From contig NZ_JABRPL010000001.1 of assembly GCF_013249015.1 (NCBI RefSeq), positions 62,001 through 126,000 on the forward strand: a stretch of DNA of 64,000 nucleotides. The letters are read 5' to 3'. The stretch's first letter is position 1, and each line of letters opens with the position of its first letter. A program made the position numbers and the translations under genes. This stretch comes from Rathayibacter agropyri (lineage in GTDB: Bacteria > Actinomycetota > Actinomycetes > Actinomycetales > Microbacteriaceae). Under the pieces are notes generated by a model that saw nothing but the letters and a program-made list of their open reading frames with translations, searched no databases and was not told where the DNA came from. This document shows, piece by piece, positions 1 through 10,291 of this stretch.

Positions 1-1
1 C

Positions 2-649
2 GTCCCCGCCGAGCTGATCGTCCCCGTCCTCTCCAGCGTGGTCACGATCGGACCCTGGAGCTACTCCACTGTCGTCGCCGACGCTCTCGAGCACTTCACC
101 CCGCGCATTACCGACGCCGAGAGCACGGAACTGCGCTGGGTCGCTCCTGAGGACATCGACGCCCTCCCTTTGCATCCCGGATTCGCCGAAGCCTGGCCGG
201 GCCTGCGCTCGCTGGCCGCGCCGTTGCCCGTGCTCGTGATCGACGCGGCGAATGTCGTCGGGTCGCGGCCCGACGGGTGGTGGCGCGATCGCGCTGGGGC
301 CGCGCAGCGCCTCCTCCTTGCCCTCGCGCGGCTGGCGGCCACCGGGGTCCCGGGCGCGCTGCTCGGGATCGACGCCGAGACGGTCTGGCCGCGCGTCGTG
401 GTCGTCCTCGAGGGCGCTGCCCGCGCCGCCGATTCGACCGCGGCCGTCGAGGCGGCACCCTCCGGACGCCTTCTCGTGGACTCCGCCGAGGGCTCCGGCG
501 ACGATGCGATCGTCGACCTCGTCGCAGGCTTCGATGCCGTCGTCGTCGTGACCGCCGACCGCGGACTCGTCACCCGCATCGAGGCGCTCGGGGCGACCGC
601 GACGGGACCACGATCCGTCCTCGATCTGCTCGACGCGGCCCGGGAATAG
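2..649 (+). CDS. NUDIX hydrolase fused to a C-terminal NYN/YacP-like nuclease domain (5' end outside window)
   Basis: The reading frame is open from the first bases, so the N-terminus lies upstream. About the first 70 residues seen look like the end of a NUDIX fold (a WVAPEDIDALPLHPGF segment, typical of the C-terminal part of MutT-like proteins). They are followed by a second domain beginning VLVIDAANVVG and containing GWWRDRAGAAQRL and VVVVTADRGL, which resembles the NYN/PIN-like domain of YacP-type proteins, with acidic residues where the metal-binding Asp would be. NUDIX enzymes hydrolyse nucleoside diphosphate-linked compounds; NYN domains are putative RNases. The pairing is visible in the sequence, but the substrate is not. 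The NUDIX box itself is outside the window. Confidence 0.6.
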   Translation, partial: VPAELIVPVLSSVVTIGPWSYSTVVADALEHFTPRITDAESTELRWVAPEDIDALPLHPGFAEAWPGLRSLAAPLPVLVIDAANVVGSRPDGWWRDRAGAAQRLLLALARLAATGVPGALLGIDAETVWPRVVVVLEGAARAADSTAAVEAAPSGRLLVDSAEGSGDDAIVDLVAGFDAVVVVTADRGLVTRIEALGATATGPRSVLDLLDAARE

Positions 650-677
650 GCCGTCGGGCACCCCGGTTGCATCCCCC

Positions 678-1067
678 ATGACCACGACGCCGATGACCCT
701 CGACTCCCATGACCAGACGATCGCCGACGGCATCGTTTTCATCGACTTCTGGGCCGACTGGTGCGGCCCGTGCAAGCAGTTCGCGCCCGTCTTCGAGGCG
801 ACGAGCGAGAAGAACGCTGACATCACCTTCGCCAAGGTCGATACGGAGGACCAGCAGCAGCTCGCCGCGAGCTACGGCATCTCGTCCATTCCGACGCTCG
901 TCGTCTACCGCGACGGCATCCCCCTGATGGCCCAGCCGGGCGCCTTGCCGGCCCCCGCCCTCGACAACCTGATCGAGCAGGTCCGCGGCCTCGACATGGT
1001 CGAGGTGCGTCGTCAGTACGAGGAGGCGAAGGCAGCCCAGGAGGCGAGCGCCGCCTCGCAGGTCTGA
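678..1067 (+). CDS. trxA: thioredoxin family protein
   Basis: A 129-residue cytoplasmic thioredoxin with the canonical redox motif WCGPCK (C29 and C32) after a FIDFWADW beta strand, and the cis-proline loop SIPTLVVY about 45 residues later. The length is slightly above the 105-110 of classical thioredoxins because of a charged, Ala-rich tail. It should reduce protein disulfides using thioredoxin reductase, which is not in this window. It starts 28 nt after the upstream gene and ends 23 nt before the 3' end of convergent ppc. No strong ribosome-binding site precedes the ATG, and a second in-frame ATG lies five codons downstream, so the start is uncertain. Several thioredoxins usually coexist, so the symbol is by family only. 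Confidence 0.85.
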   Translation: MTTTPMTLDSHDQTIADGIVFIDFWADWCGPCKQFAPVFEATSEKNADITFAKVDTEDQQQLAASYGISSIPTLVVYRDGIPLMAQPGALPAPALDNLIEQVRGLDMVEVRRQYEEAKAAQEASAASQV

Positions 1068-1090
1068 TCCCGCAACGGCGTCGTTCGAGA

Positions 1091-3805
<2,715 letters not shown>

Positions 3806-3854
3806 GCGCGTGAATCCACCCTCATGATCGAACCTCTCTCACGATCGAAACTGG

Positions 3855-3860
3855 AATGAT
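3855..3860 (+). promoter_or_regulatory. -10-like hexamer close to the zwf start
   Basis: AATGAT ends 6 nt before the GTG start of zwf, a spacing expected for a leaderless transcript. Just upstream, the 7-mer GATCGAA occurs at 3826-3832 and 3843-3849, 17 bp apart, with a related GATCAAG at 3858, in the short divergent region shared with ppc. These may be operator half-sites, but no regulator is identified. Confidence 0.35.
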
Positions 3861-3866
3861 CAAGGG

Positions 3867-5336
3867 GTGACCGTGACACTCGCATCTCCCGCCTCCGCTG
3901 TTCAGACCGAGCAAGCGGCGCCCCACGTCGTCGTTCTCTTCGGCGCGGTCGGCGACCTGGCTCGGCGCAAACTCATTCCGGGGATGGCCCACCTCGCTCT
4001 GTCCTCGCTTGCTCCCGACTTGCAGATCGTCGGCACCTCACTGGAGGAGCACGACGATGATTCCTTCCGCGCCTTCGCAAAGCTCGCCTACGACGAGTTC
4101 GGCAGCCGCTCGCTCACGACCGCCCAGTGGGACGAGTTCGCCTCGAAGCTGCGCTACGTCCCTCAGTCGGCCGGTCCCGCCGCGCTGGCCGAGGCAGTCA
4201 CCGCCGCCGAGGCGGCACTCGGACCCGACGTCAGCCGCCTGCACTACCTCAGCGTCCCGCCCAAGGCCGCGCTCTCGGTCGTGCGGATGCTCGCCGAGGC
4301 GGGTCTGGTCGAGCGCTCCCGCATCATCATGGAGAAGCCTTTCGGCGTCGATCTCGACAGTGCCGTGGTGCTCAACGCCGAGCTGCACGAGACCTTCAGC
4401 GAGGAGCAGATCTTTCGGATCGACCACTTCCTGGGCAAGGAGCCGGCGCAGAACATCCTCGCGTTCCGCTTTGCCAATGGGCTCTTCGAGCCGATCTGGA
4501 ACCGCAACTTCATCGACCACGTTCAAATCGACATCCCGGAGAAGCTCACCCTCGACCGCCGCGCCGAGTTCTACGAGTCGACCGGCGCCTACAAGGACAT
4601 GGTCGTCACCCACCTCTTCCAGGTTCTCGCCTTTATGGCGATGGAGCCGCCGACGGCCCTGGAGCCGCAGGCAATTAGCGAGGAGAAGAACAAGGTCTTC
4701 CGCTCGATGCGTCCGCTCAATCCCGAGAATGTCGTGCGCGGCCAGTACATCGGCTACCGCGACGAACCGGGCGTCGCCGCCGACTCCGAGACCGATACCT
4801 TCGTGGCGTTGAAGTGCGAGATCGACAACTGGCGCTGGGCGGGCGTGCCGTTCTACCTCCGCACCGGCAAGCGGATGGCCGAGGGGCAGCGCATCATCTC
4901 GATCGCCTTCCGCGAGCCGCCGAAAAGCATGTTCCCGCAGGGCTCCGGAGTCGGCGCCCACGGGCCGGACCACCTCACCTTCGATCTCGCCGACGCCTCG
5001 AAGGTCTCGCTGTCCTTCTACGGCAAGCGGCCCGGTCCCGGCATGCGGCTGGACAAGCTGAGCATGCAGTTCGCGCTGCAGGAGACCGACCGAGCCGGCG
5101 ACGCGCTGGAAGCCTACGAGCGCCTCATTCTCGACGCGATGCGCGGCGACCACACGCTGTTCACCACGGCCGAGGGCATCGAGCGCCTCTGGGAAGTCTC
5201 GGCGCCCCTTCTGCAGGACCCGCCGCCCGTCCGCCTCTACGCCCCCGGCTCGTGGGGCCCGAATGCGATCCACCAGCTGATCGCCCCGCACGCCTGGCGG
5301 CTTCCGTTCGAACGCGTCTGGCGCGACAAGCGCTGA
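3867..5336 (+). CDS. zwf: glucose-6-phosphate dehydrogenase
   Basis: A 489-residue enzyme oxidising glucose 6-phosphate to 6-phosphogluconolactone with NAD(P)+, the entry to the oxidative pentose phosphate pathway. The nucleotide-binding loop is GAVGDLA (residues 26-32), followed by RRKLIP. The substrate-binding signature reads RIDHFLGKE (from residue 184), where most members have RIDHYLGKE; the catalytic-dyad His is retained. It is not next to tkt, tal, opcA or pgl, the usual actinobacterial zwf partners, and instead stands divergent from ppc, so it may be a second paralogue. The GTG at 3867 is chosen; an in-frame GTG two codons on is also possible. A CDP-alcohol phosphatidyltransferase gene follows after 35 nt. 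Confidence 0.9.
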   Translation: MTVTLASPASAVQTEQAAPHVVVLFGAVGDLARRKLIPGMAHLALSSLAPDLQIVGTSLEEHDDDSFRAFAKLAYDEFGSRSLTTAQWDEFASKLRYVPQSAGPAALAEAVTAAEAALGPDVSRLHYLSVPPKAALSVVRMLAEAGLVERSRIIMEKPFGVDLDSAVVLNAELHETFSEEQIFRIDHFLGKEPAQNILAFRFANGLFEPIWNRNFIDHVQIDIPEKLTLDRRAEFYESTGAYKDMVVTHLFQVLAFMAMEPPTALEPQAISEEKNKVFRSMRPLNPENVVRGQYIGYRDEPGVAADSETDTFVALKCEIDNWRWAGVPFYLRTGKRMAEGQRIISIAFREPPKSMFPQGSGVGAHGPDHLTFDLADASKVSLSFYGKRPGPGMRLDKLSMQFALQETDRAGDALEAYERLILDAMRGDHTLFTTAEGIERLWEVSAPLLQDPPPVRLYAPGSWGPNAIHQLIAPHAWRLPFERVWRDKR

Positions 5337-5358
5337 CCGCGCCGCCGAACGCCCGGCC

Positions 5359-5364
5359 TAGGCT
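5359..5364 (+). promoter_or_regulatory. -10-like hexamer 7 nt before the phosphatidyltransferase start
   Basis: TAGGCT fits the TANNNT pattern and ends 7 nt before the ATG at 5372, predicting transcription from at or near the start codon (leaderless mRNA). No clear -35 is seen. Confidence 0.4.
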
Positions 5365-5371
5365 GGGGCGC

Positions 5372-5992
5372 ATGATGCGCACGGGGGAGGACCGGATCTG
5401 GACGGTCCCCAACGTCCTGAGCATGGTGCGCCTGGCGCTCGTCCCGGTGTTTCTCGTGCTGGTCGTCTCCGGCCAGGATGCGCTCGCCCTGCTCACCCTC
5501 GTCGTCTCGAGCCTCACCGATTACCTCGACGGATGGATCGCGCGCCGCTTCGACCAGATGACGCGCCTCGGCCGGATCCTCGATCCCGCTGCCGACCGGC
5601 TCTACATCTTCGCGACCGTCCTGGGCCTCGCCACTCGCGATCTCGTGCCCTGGTGGCTCGTCGCTGTGCTGCTGGCTCGCGACCTGATGCTCGTGGTCCT
5701 CGCCGTGATCTTGGCGAACCACGGCTACGGGCCACTTCCGGTGCACCACCTGGGGAAATTCGCCACTTTCTGCCTCTTCTACGCCCTCCCGCTGATCATG
5801 CTCGGGCAGGCGTTCCCCGCTCTCGCACCCGCCTCGCTCCCTCTCGCCTGGGCGTTCGCGCTGTGGGGTGCGTTCCTCTATTGGTGGGCGGGGATCGTGT
5901 ACGCCGTGCAGACGCGCGGACTCGTCCTGCAGGTGCGCACAAGGGATCAGGGGTCCGGCGAGGGTCACGATTCGGATACGCTGGGCCGGTAG
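5372..5992 (+). CDS. CDP-alcohol phosphatidyltransferase (PgsA/cardiolipin-synthase family)
   Basis: A 206-residue membrane enzyme that transfers a phosphatidyl group from CDP-diacylglycerol to an alcohol. The family motif DG-x2-AR-x8-G-x3-D-x3-D is complete, reading DGWIAR ... G RIL D PAA D from about residue 53, and supplies the metal-binding aspartates. About five to six hydrophobic helices follow. Members include phosphatidylglycerophosphate synthase, actinobacterial cardiolipin synthase and phosphatidylinositol-phosphate synthase; the sequence alone does not decide between them. The reading frame stays open upstream into zwf, but the ATG pair at 5372/5375 lies just behind a -10-like hexamer, which argues for this start. 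garA follows 10 nt downstream. Confidence 0.85.
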   Translation: MMRTGEDRIWTVPNVLSMVRLALVPVFLVLVVSGQDALALLTLVVSSLTDYLDGWIARRFDQMTRLGRILDPAADRLYIFATVLGLATRDLVPWWLVAVLLARDLMLVVLAVILANHGYGPLPVHHLGKFATFCLFYALPLIMLGQAFPALAPASLPLAWAFALWGAFLYWWAGIVYAVQTRGLVLQVRTRDQGSGEGHDSDTLGR

Positions 5993-6002
5993 GAGGTACC
6001 TC

Positions 6003-6491
6003 TTGGTCGAGCCAGTCGGTGGAGCATCATCCGCCCAGCACAAGTCCGTTCCCGACGAGCCGTCGACGGAGACGACGCTGACGTTCACCGACGACATCGG
6101 TGCCCAGCTCGCCGCTCTCGATAACCGCGCCTCCCGCGAGGAGGCCGAGGCCGTCGGCGCCCTCCCCTCCGGTTCGGCGCTGCTCGTTGTGCGCCGCGGC
6201 CCCAACACGGGTGCCCGCTTCCTTCTCGACACCGACTCGACCACGGTCGGCCGACACCCCGAGGCGGGCATCTTCCTTGATGACGTCACGGTCTCGCGTC
6301 GTCACGCCGAGTTCGTCCGCCGGGGCACCTCGTTCGAGGTGCACGATCTGGGCTCGCTCAACGGCACCTACTTCGACGGAATCCGGATCGAGTCCGCGCT
6401 CCTCACCGACGGCTCCGAGGTGCAGGTCGGCAAGTTCCGTCTCACCTTCTACGCGTCCCGCGCCGACCTCGTCGCCGCTCCGGACGCGTGA
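6003..6491 (+). CDS. garA: FHA-domain regulator GarA/OdhI
   Basis: A 162-residue forkhead-associated protein. The N-terminal tail carries ETTLTF (residues 23-28), matching the ETTxxF site that PknG/PknB-type kinases phosphorylate in GarA and OdhI. The FHA core follows with TVGRHPEAGI, VSRRHAEF and LGSLNGTYFDG, the phosphothreonine-binding loops. In mycobacteria and corynebacteria the unphosphorylated protein inhibits 2-oxoglutarate dehydrogenase and shifts glutamate metabolism; the same role is inferred here. The TTG at 6003 is chosen because a strong AGGAGG at 5991-5996 sits 6 nt before it. The next gene, ftsR, starts 3 nt after the stop, as in Mycobacterium (Rv1827-Rv1828). Confidence 0.92.
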   Translation: MVEPVGGASSAQHKSVPDEPSTETTLTFTDDIGAQLAALDNRASREEAEAVGALPSGSALLVVRRGPNTGARFLLDTDSTTVGRHPEAGIFLDDVTVSRRHAEFVRRGTSFEVHDLGSLNGTYFDGIRIESALLTDGSEVQVGKFRLTFYASRADLVAAPDA

Positions 6492-6494
6492 GCC

Positions 6495-7199
6495 GTGGGC
6501 CGCTCGTCCGCGCGCGCCCTCTCCACCGGCTCCGCCGCTCTTCTGAGCATCGGGCAGGTGCTGGCCAGGCTCACCCCCGAATTTCCTGACGTCACTCCCT
6601 CGAAGCTTCGCTTCCTGGAGGAGCAGGGTCTTGTCTCGCCCGCCCGCACCGAATCCGGCTACCGCAAGTTTTCCGCCTCCGACGTGGAACGGCTCCGGAT
6701 GATACTCGCGCTCCAGCGCGATCACTACCTCCCGTTGAAGGTCATCCGCGGGTACCTCGACGACATCGACGCTGGTCGCGAGCCCACCCTGCCCGCCGGT
6801 GTCGGCGGTGGGGGAGCCGCCCTGCTCGGCCCGGCCACTCGGCTCAGCCGCGAGGGGCTCTCGAGCGAGTCCGGCGCGAGCGCCGCTCTCATCCAGGAGG
6901 CGATAGCCGCGGGCCTCGTCCGGGGCGGCGACGTTTTTGGCGACGAGGCGGTCACGACGCTGAAGGCTCTCGTCGAGCTCGGCCGCTCGGGCGTCGAGCC
7001 GCGGCACCTGCGGCCCTTGCGCGTCGCCGTCGAGCGCGAGATGTCGCTGATCGAGAGCGTCGTCGCCTCGAGTTCTCGGCGCGGTGAGGCCTCAGGAACA
7101 GCGGGCGCGGCCGAGAATGCGATGGGGCTCGCGGCCCAGCTGGGCACCATCCGTGGAGCGATGGTACGCAGTGCCCTGTCGCGGATCGGACGATCATGA
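6495..7199 (+). CDS. ftsR: MerR-family transcriptional regulator FtsR
   Basis: A 234-residue MerR-type regulator. The winged helix-turn-helix lies near residues 17-85 (SIGQVLARLTPEFPDVTPSKLRFLEEQGL, then SGYRKFSASDVERL), with the extended N-terminal SIGQVL motif typical of FtsR rather than metal-sensing MerR proteins. There are no conserved metal-binding cysteines. In Corynebacterium glutamicum the orthologue activates ftsZ; here ftsZ is about 30 kb away in the same window. The GTG start is 3 nt after garA, so the two are co-transcribed. The C-terminal half (residues 100-234) is a helical effector-like domain of unknown ligand. Confidence 0.88.
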   Translation: MGRSSARALSTGSAALLSIGQVLARLTPEFPDVTPSKLRFLEEQGLVSPARTESGYRKFSASDVERLRMILALQRDHYLPLKVIRGYLDDIDAGREPTLPAGVGGGGAALLGPATRLSREGLSSESGASAALIQEAIAAGLVRGGDVFGDEAVTTLKALVELGRSGVEPRHLRPLRVAVEREMSLIESVVASSSRRGEASGTAGAAENAMGLAAQLGTIRGAMVRSALSRIGRS

Positions 7200-7258
7200 G
7201 CCACGGCGAGTGGGGCGCTGACCGCGGACGACACGCCGCCGCCGGAAGGCCGATGTCG

Positions 7259-7287
7259 TTTACTCGGCCTGCCGCGGTGAGTACGGT
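7259..7287 (+). promoter_or_regulatory. candidate promoter of the second MerR gene
   Basis: TTTACT (7259-7264), a 17-bp spacer and TACGGT (7282-7287) resemble a housekeeping promoter in the 136-bp gap between ftsR and the next MerR gene. It would give a leader of about 42 nt containing the ribosome-binding site. Confidence 0.4.
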
Positions 7288-7335
7288 AGGGAGCGCGTTC
7301 GGAGGATCCGGCGTCCGGATCCGAGAGGCACAGGG

Positions 7336-7881
7336 ATGAGAGAAGTCAGCCGCGACGTCAGCGGCCAGCGCGACCTCCTCCTTTTCACCGACGGGCTCCC
7401 CGATCTCGACGCGGATGCGGGCTACCGTGGCGCCGTCGCCGCTCGCGCCGCAGGAATCACGTACCGCCAGCTCGATTACTGGGCGCGTACCGAACTTGTC
7501 GAGCCGACTGTCCGTGGGGCGTCCGGGTCCGGCACCCAACGCCTCTACGGCTTTCGGGACATCCTCGTGCTCAAGCTGGTCAAGCGCCTGCTCGACACCG
7601 GCATCTCGCTCCAGCAGATCCGCACCGCGGTCAACCAGCTCCGCGAGTCGGGTGTAGATGATCTCGCCCAGACCACGCTGATGAGCGATGGCGCAAGCGT
7701 CTACCTGTGCACGTCCAACGACGAGGTCATCGACCTCCTCAGTCGCGGGCAGGGCGTCTTCGGCATCGCCGTCGGCAAGGTCCTTCGCGAGGTCGAGTCC
7801 AGCCTCGTCGAACTCGACCACCAGTCTGTCGACCCGACAGACGAGTTGGCCCAGCGCCGCGCCTCCCGCCGCGTCGGCTAA
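7336..7881 (+). CDS. MerR-family transcriptional regulator (Rv1830-like)
   Basis: A 181-residue protein with a MerR helix-turn-helix around residues 33-85 (AARAAGITYRQLDYWARTEL, then GSGTQRLYGFRDILVLKLV). The HTH is preceded by a non-conserved 30-residue N-terminus, and the C-terminal half lacks a recognisable ligand-binding domain. In mycobacteria and corynebacteria the same gene follows garA and ftsR after one intervening DUF151 gene; here that gene is absent and the two MerR genes are only 136 bp apart. A GAGAGG ribosome-binding site at 7323-7328 lies 7 nt before the ATG. It is convergent with parA, 40 bp from its 3' end. Target genes are unknown. Confidence 0.85.
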   Translation: MREVSRDVSGQRDLLLFTDGLPDLDADAGYRGAVAARAAGITYRQLDYWARTELVEPTVRGASGSGTQRLYGFRDILVLKLVKRLLDTGISLQQIRTAVNQLRESGVDDLAQTTLMSDGASVYLCTSNDEVIDLLSRGQGVFGIAVGKVLREVESSLVELDHQSVDPTDELAQRRASRRVG

Positions 7882-7921
7882 CGACGGCGATCCATACGGC
7901 GCGCCGCTCGGCGCCCCGGAC

Positions 7922-8731
7922 CTACTTCGCGGCCGGAACCTGCTCGCCGATGCGGCCGGTGCGGATCACGCGGTCGAGCAGCAGATCGAAGTTGTGCGCC
8001 ATCTCCTGAGCGCTCTCGCCGGGCCACACGTGGACCGGCTTCGCTGCGCCCTGAGCCTGCTGGAGCGACGTGCGCTCGGGAAGCTGCGGGCTCAGCACCA
8101 GGGGACCGAACATGTCGCGCAGCTCCTTGATCCGGAACTGGTGCTCGAGTGACTGCACGCGAGCGCGGTTCACGATGATGCCGAGAGGCTGGAGGCGCGG
8201 GCTGAGGCCGCGGCGAATCTCTTCGATCGCGCGCAGGGCGCGGTCGGCGGCGGCCACCGAGAAGAGGCCGGGTTCGGTGACGACGGCGACGCGATCGCTC
8301 GCTGCCCACGCCGTGCGGGTGAGCGCATTGAGAGACGGTGCGCAGTCGATCAGGACGAGGTCATAGTCGGCCTCGACGCTAGCGAGCGCTTCCTCGAGCT
8401 TCCAGATGTCGCGGATGCTGGGGTGGGGCCCGTCGAAGTTGATCGCGGACGGGCTGCCGATCAGCACGTCGATCGTGCCGTGGTGCTCTTTCGTCCAACC
8501 GGACGGGGCGATCGCCGAGCGGACGATCTTCTCCTTCGGCGACGTCAGGACATCCGCGATGTTCAGGTGCCCGGCGACGTTGATGTCCATCCCGGTCGAC
8601 ACGTCGGACTGGGGATCGAGGTCGACGACCAGCGTTCGCAGGCCCTTCGAGAACGCCGCGGATGCAAGGCCGAGGGTCACCGTGGTCTTGCCGACGCCGC
8701 CCTTAAGGGAGCTCACGCTGAGTACATGCAT
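7922..8731 (-). CDS. ParA-family ATPase
   Basis: A 269-residue Walker-type ATPase with the deviant Walker A motif KGGVGKTT (residues 10-17), the LVVDLDPQSD Walker A' segment and LVLIDCAPSLN Walker B. This is the architecture of small, chromosomally encoded ParA/Soj proteins that dimerise on DNA when ATP-bound and position cargo. No parB or parS-like sequence is nearby, so it is probably not the chromosome segregation ParA next to oriC; orphan ParA-like proteins in actinobacteria (for example PldP) act in division-site placement. That role is inference. It is divergent from a larger MinD/ParA-type gene and convergent with the MerR gene. Confidence 0.88.
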   Translation of the reverse strand: MHVLSVSSLKGGVGKTTVTLGLASAAFSKGLRTLVVDLDPQSDVSTGMDINVAGHLNIADVLTSPKEKIVRSAIAPSGWTKEHHGTIDVLIGSPSAINFDGPHPSIRDIWKLEEALASVEADYDLVLIDCAPSLNALTRTAWAASDRVAVVTEPGLFSVAAADRALRAIEEIRRGLSPRLQPLGIIVNRARVQSLEHQFRIKELRDMFGPLVLSPQLPERTSLQQAQGAAKPVHVWPGESAQEMAHNFDLLLDRVIRTGRIGEQVPAAK

Positions 8732-8871
8732 GGCTGACTACTTTACGGTCCCCCGGGCGGCAGAACCTAACCGTCCGCCGCACACGCCGCGCGTGCGTGT
8801 CGCGCAGGCGCCCCCATTAGCAGCCGCGGCAGCGCCGATCCAAGCCACCCCGCACCATCCCGGCCCGCCGG

Positions 8872-8877
8872 TACACT
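8872..8877 (+). promoter_or_regulatory. -10-like hexamer upstream of the MinD/ParA gene
   Basis: TACACT, 28 nt before the ATG at 8906. It would give a short leader holding the strong AAGGAGG ribosome-binding site at 8890-8896. No matching -35 is evident. Confidence 0.4.
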
Positions 8878-8905
8878 GACCGCAAGCGGAAGGAGGCTCG
8901 TTCGC

Positions 8906-10291
8906 ATGGATGAGCGCAACGACGAACAGCCCGACACCGGCCCGACGCCTCGGACCGCTCTGGACGCGGCGCGGGAGTTCGAGCAGTACGCGCCTCGCGC
9001 GAGCGATACTGCGCCGACCCTCCTTCCGGATGGCGTGCGGTCGTCCTCGCCCGGCCCCCGCCGGCGATCGACCGCCCCCGCACCGGTCGAGGACGAGAAC
9101 GCGATCGACGTGGGCCGCCTCGGTCTTCCGACGACGCGTTCGCACGCTCTCCCGCCGCCTGAGCCCGCACCGGATCCCGCTCGGCCTGTCCCCGGCGGTC
9201 CCGTTTCTGCAGGGACTCCCGTGAACCAGGAGCAGTCGCAGGCCGACGAGACCTCCGGGCTGTCCGTCCCCACCCGACGCGACCGCCTCCGTGCGGAATC
9301 CTCCGGATCGGGGGCACCGACGACTCCGGGCGCTCAGGGTGGCGTCACTCCCGAGTCGGCGTCGATGCTGACGCCCGACCGCCTCCTCGAAGTGAACCGC
9401 AAGACGCGTCCAGCGCCCACGGGTGGCTGGAACCGCTTCCTCTACGGCCTCACCTTCCGCACCGTCAACCTCGGCGACTCCGCGAGCGTTCGAGCCTGGA
9501 AGGCGATGGACGTCCGCATCGGCCGTCAATTCGAGGGCGGCACGCGCTTTGTGCCCGTGATGACGCGCAAGGGCGGCGTGGGCAAGACCACGGTCACCAC
9601 ACTCCTGGGCATGGCCCTCGCCGACTCGCGGGAAGACCGGATCATCGCGGTCGACGCCAACCCGGACCGCGGCACGCTCGCCGAGCGGGTGCCCAAGCAG
9701 ACGCGGGCGACCGTCCGCGACGTCGTGAACCGCGCCTCCGGAGTGACGGGTTTTACCGAGTTCTCGACCATGGTCTCGCGGGATGAGACGCGACTCGACG
9801 TCCTCGCCTCCGACACCGACCCCCAGCTCTCGGAAGCGTTCGACGAGAACGACTACAACGTGGTCGCGGATCTCGTCGAGCAGTTTTACTCGATCATGTT
9901 GACCGACTGCGGGACTGGGATCGTCCACTCGGTGATGCGGCCCACCCTCCAGCGCGCGGATACCGTGGTGATCGTCTCGGGCGGCAGCGTCGATGAGGCG
10001 CGACTCGCGTCCGAGACCCTGACCTGGCTGGACGCGAACGGCCACGGCGCTCTGGTCCGCAACGCGGTGGTCGCGCTGAACACCGCTACCCCGGGGACGA
10101 GTCTGGTCAAGCTTGAAGAGATCGAGTCGCACTTCCGGTCCCGGGTGCGTGAGATCGTGCGGATTCCCTACGACCCGGTGCTCGCCGCCGGTTCCATCGT
10201 GAAGTGGGAGCAGCTGCGCCAGGGTACAAAGGAGGCGGCGCGGCTGCTCGCAGCGCACGTCGTCGAGGGCATACCGGTTCGGCGTGTCTGA
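8906..10291 (+). CDS. MinD/ParA-like ATPase with long disordered N-terminus
   Basis: A 461-residue protein in two parts. Residues 1 to about 165 are rich in Pro, Ser, Thr, Asp and Arg, with no fold apparent. From about residue 210 comes a P-loop ATPase: KGGVGKTT (from K222), IIAVDANPDRGTLAERV, and SIMLTDCGTGIVHSVM as the Walker B region. The domain resembles the MinD/ParA-like ATPases found with type VII secretion or cell-pole genes in actinobacteria, but no such partner genes are adjacent. The gene is divergent from parA and overlaps mtr by 8 nt. The ATPase fold is clear; the cargo and membrane-targeting mode are unknown. Confidence 0.8.
   Translation: MDERNDEQPDTGPTPRTALDAAREFEQYAPRASDTAPTLLPDGVRSSSPGPRRRSTAPAPVEDENAIDVGRLGLPTTRSHALPPPEPAPDPARPVPGGPVSAGTPVNQEQSQADETSGLSVPTRRDRLRAESSGSGAPTTPGAQGGVTPESASMLTPDRLLEVNRKTRPAPTGGWNRFLYGLTFRTVNLGDSASVRAWKAMDVRIGRQFEGGTRFVPVMTRKGGVGKTTVTTLLGMALADSREDRIIAVDANPDRGTLAERVPKQTRATVRDVVNRASGVTGFTEFSTMVSRDETRLDVLASDTDPQLSEAFDENDYNVVADLVEQFYSIMLTDCGTGIVHSVMRPTLQRADTVVIVSGGSVDEARLASETLTWLDANGHGALVRNAVVALNTATPGTSLVKLEEIESHFRSRVREIVRIPYDPVLAAGSIVKWEQLRQGTKEAARLLAAHVVEGIPVRRV

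Noticed and set aside
4814-5371. N-terminal extension of the phosphatidyltransferase frame into zwf
   Set aside because: The extension is low-complexity and out of frame with zwf; the ATG behind the -10 hexamer and the family length support 5372.
8732-8905. parS-like sites between the divergent ParA-type genes
   Set aside because: The 174-bp spacer was read for a 16-bp palindrome of parS type and none was found.
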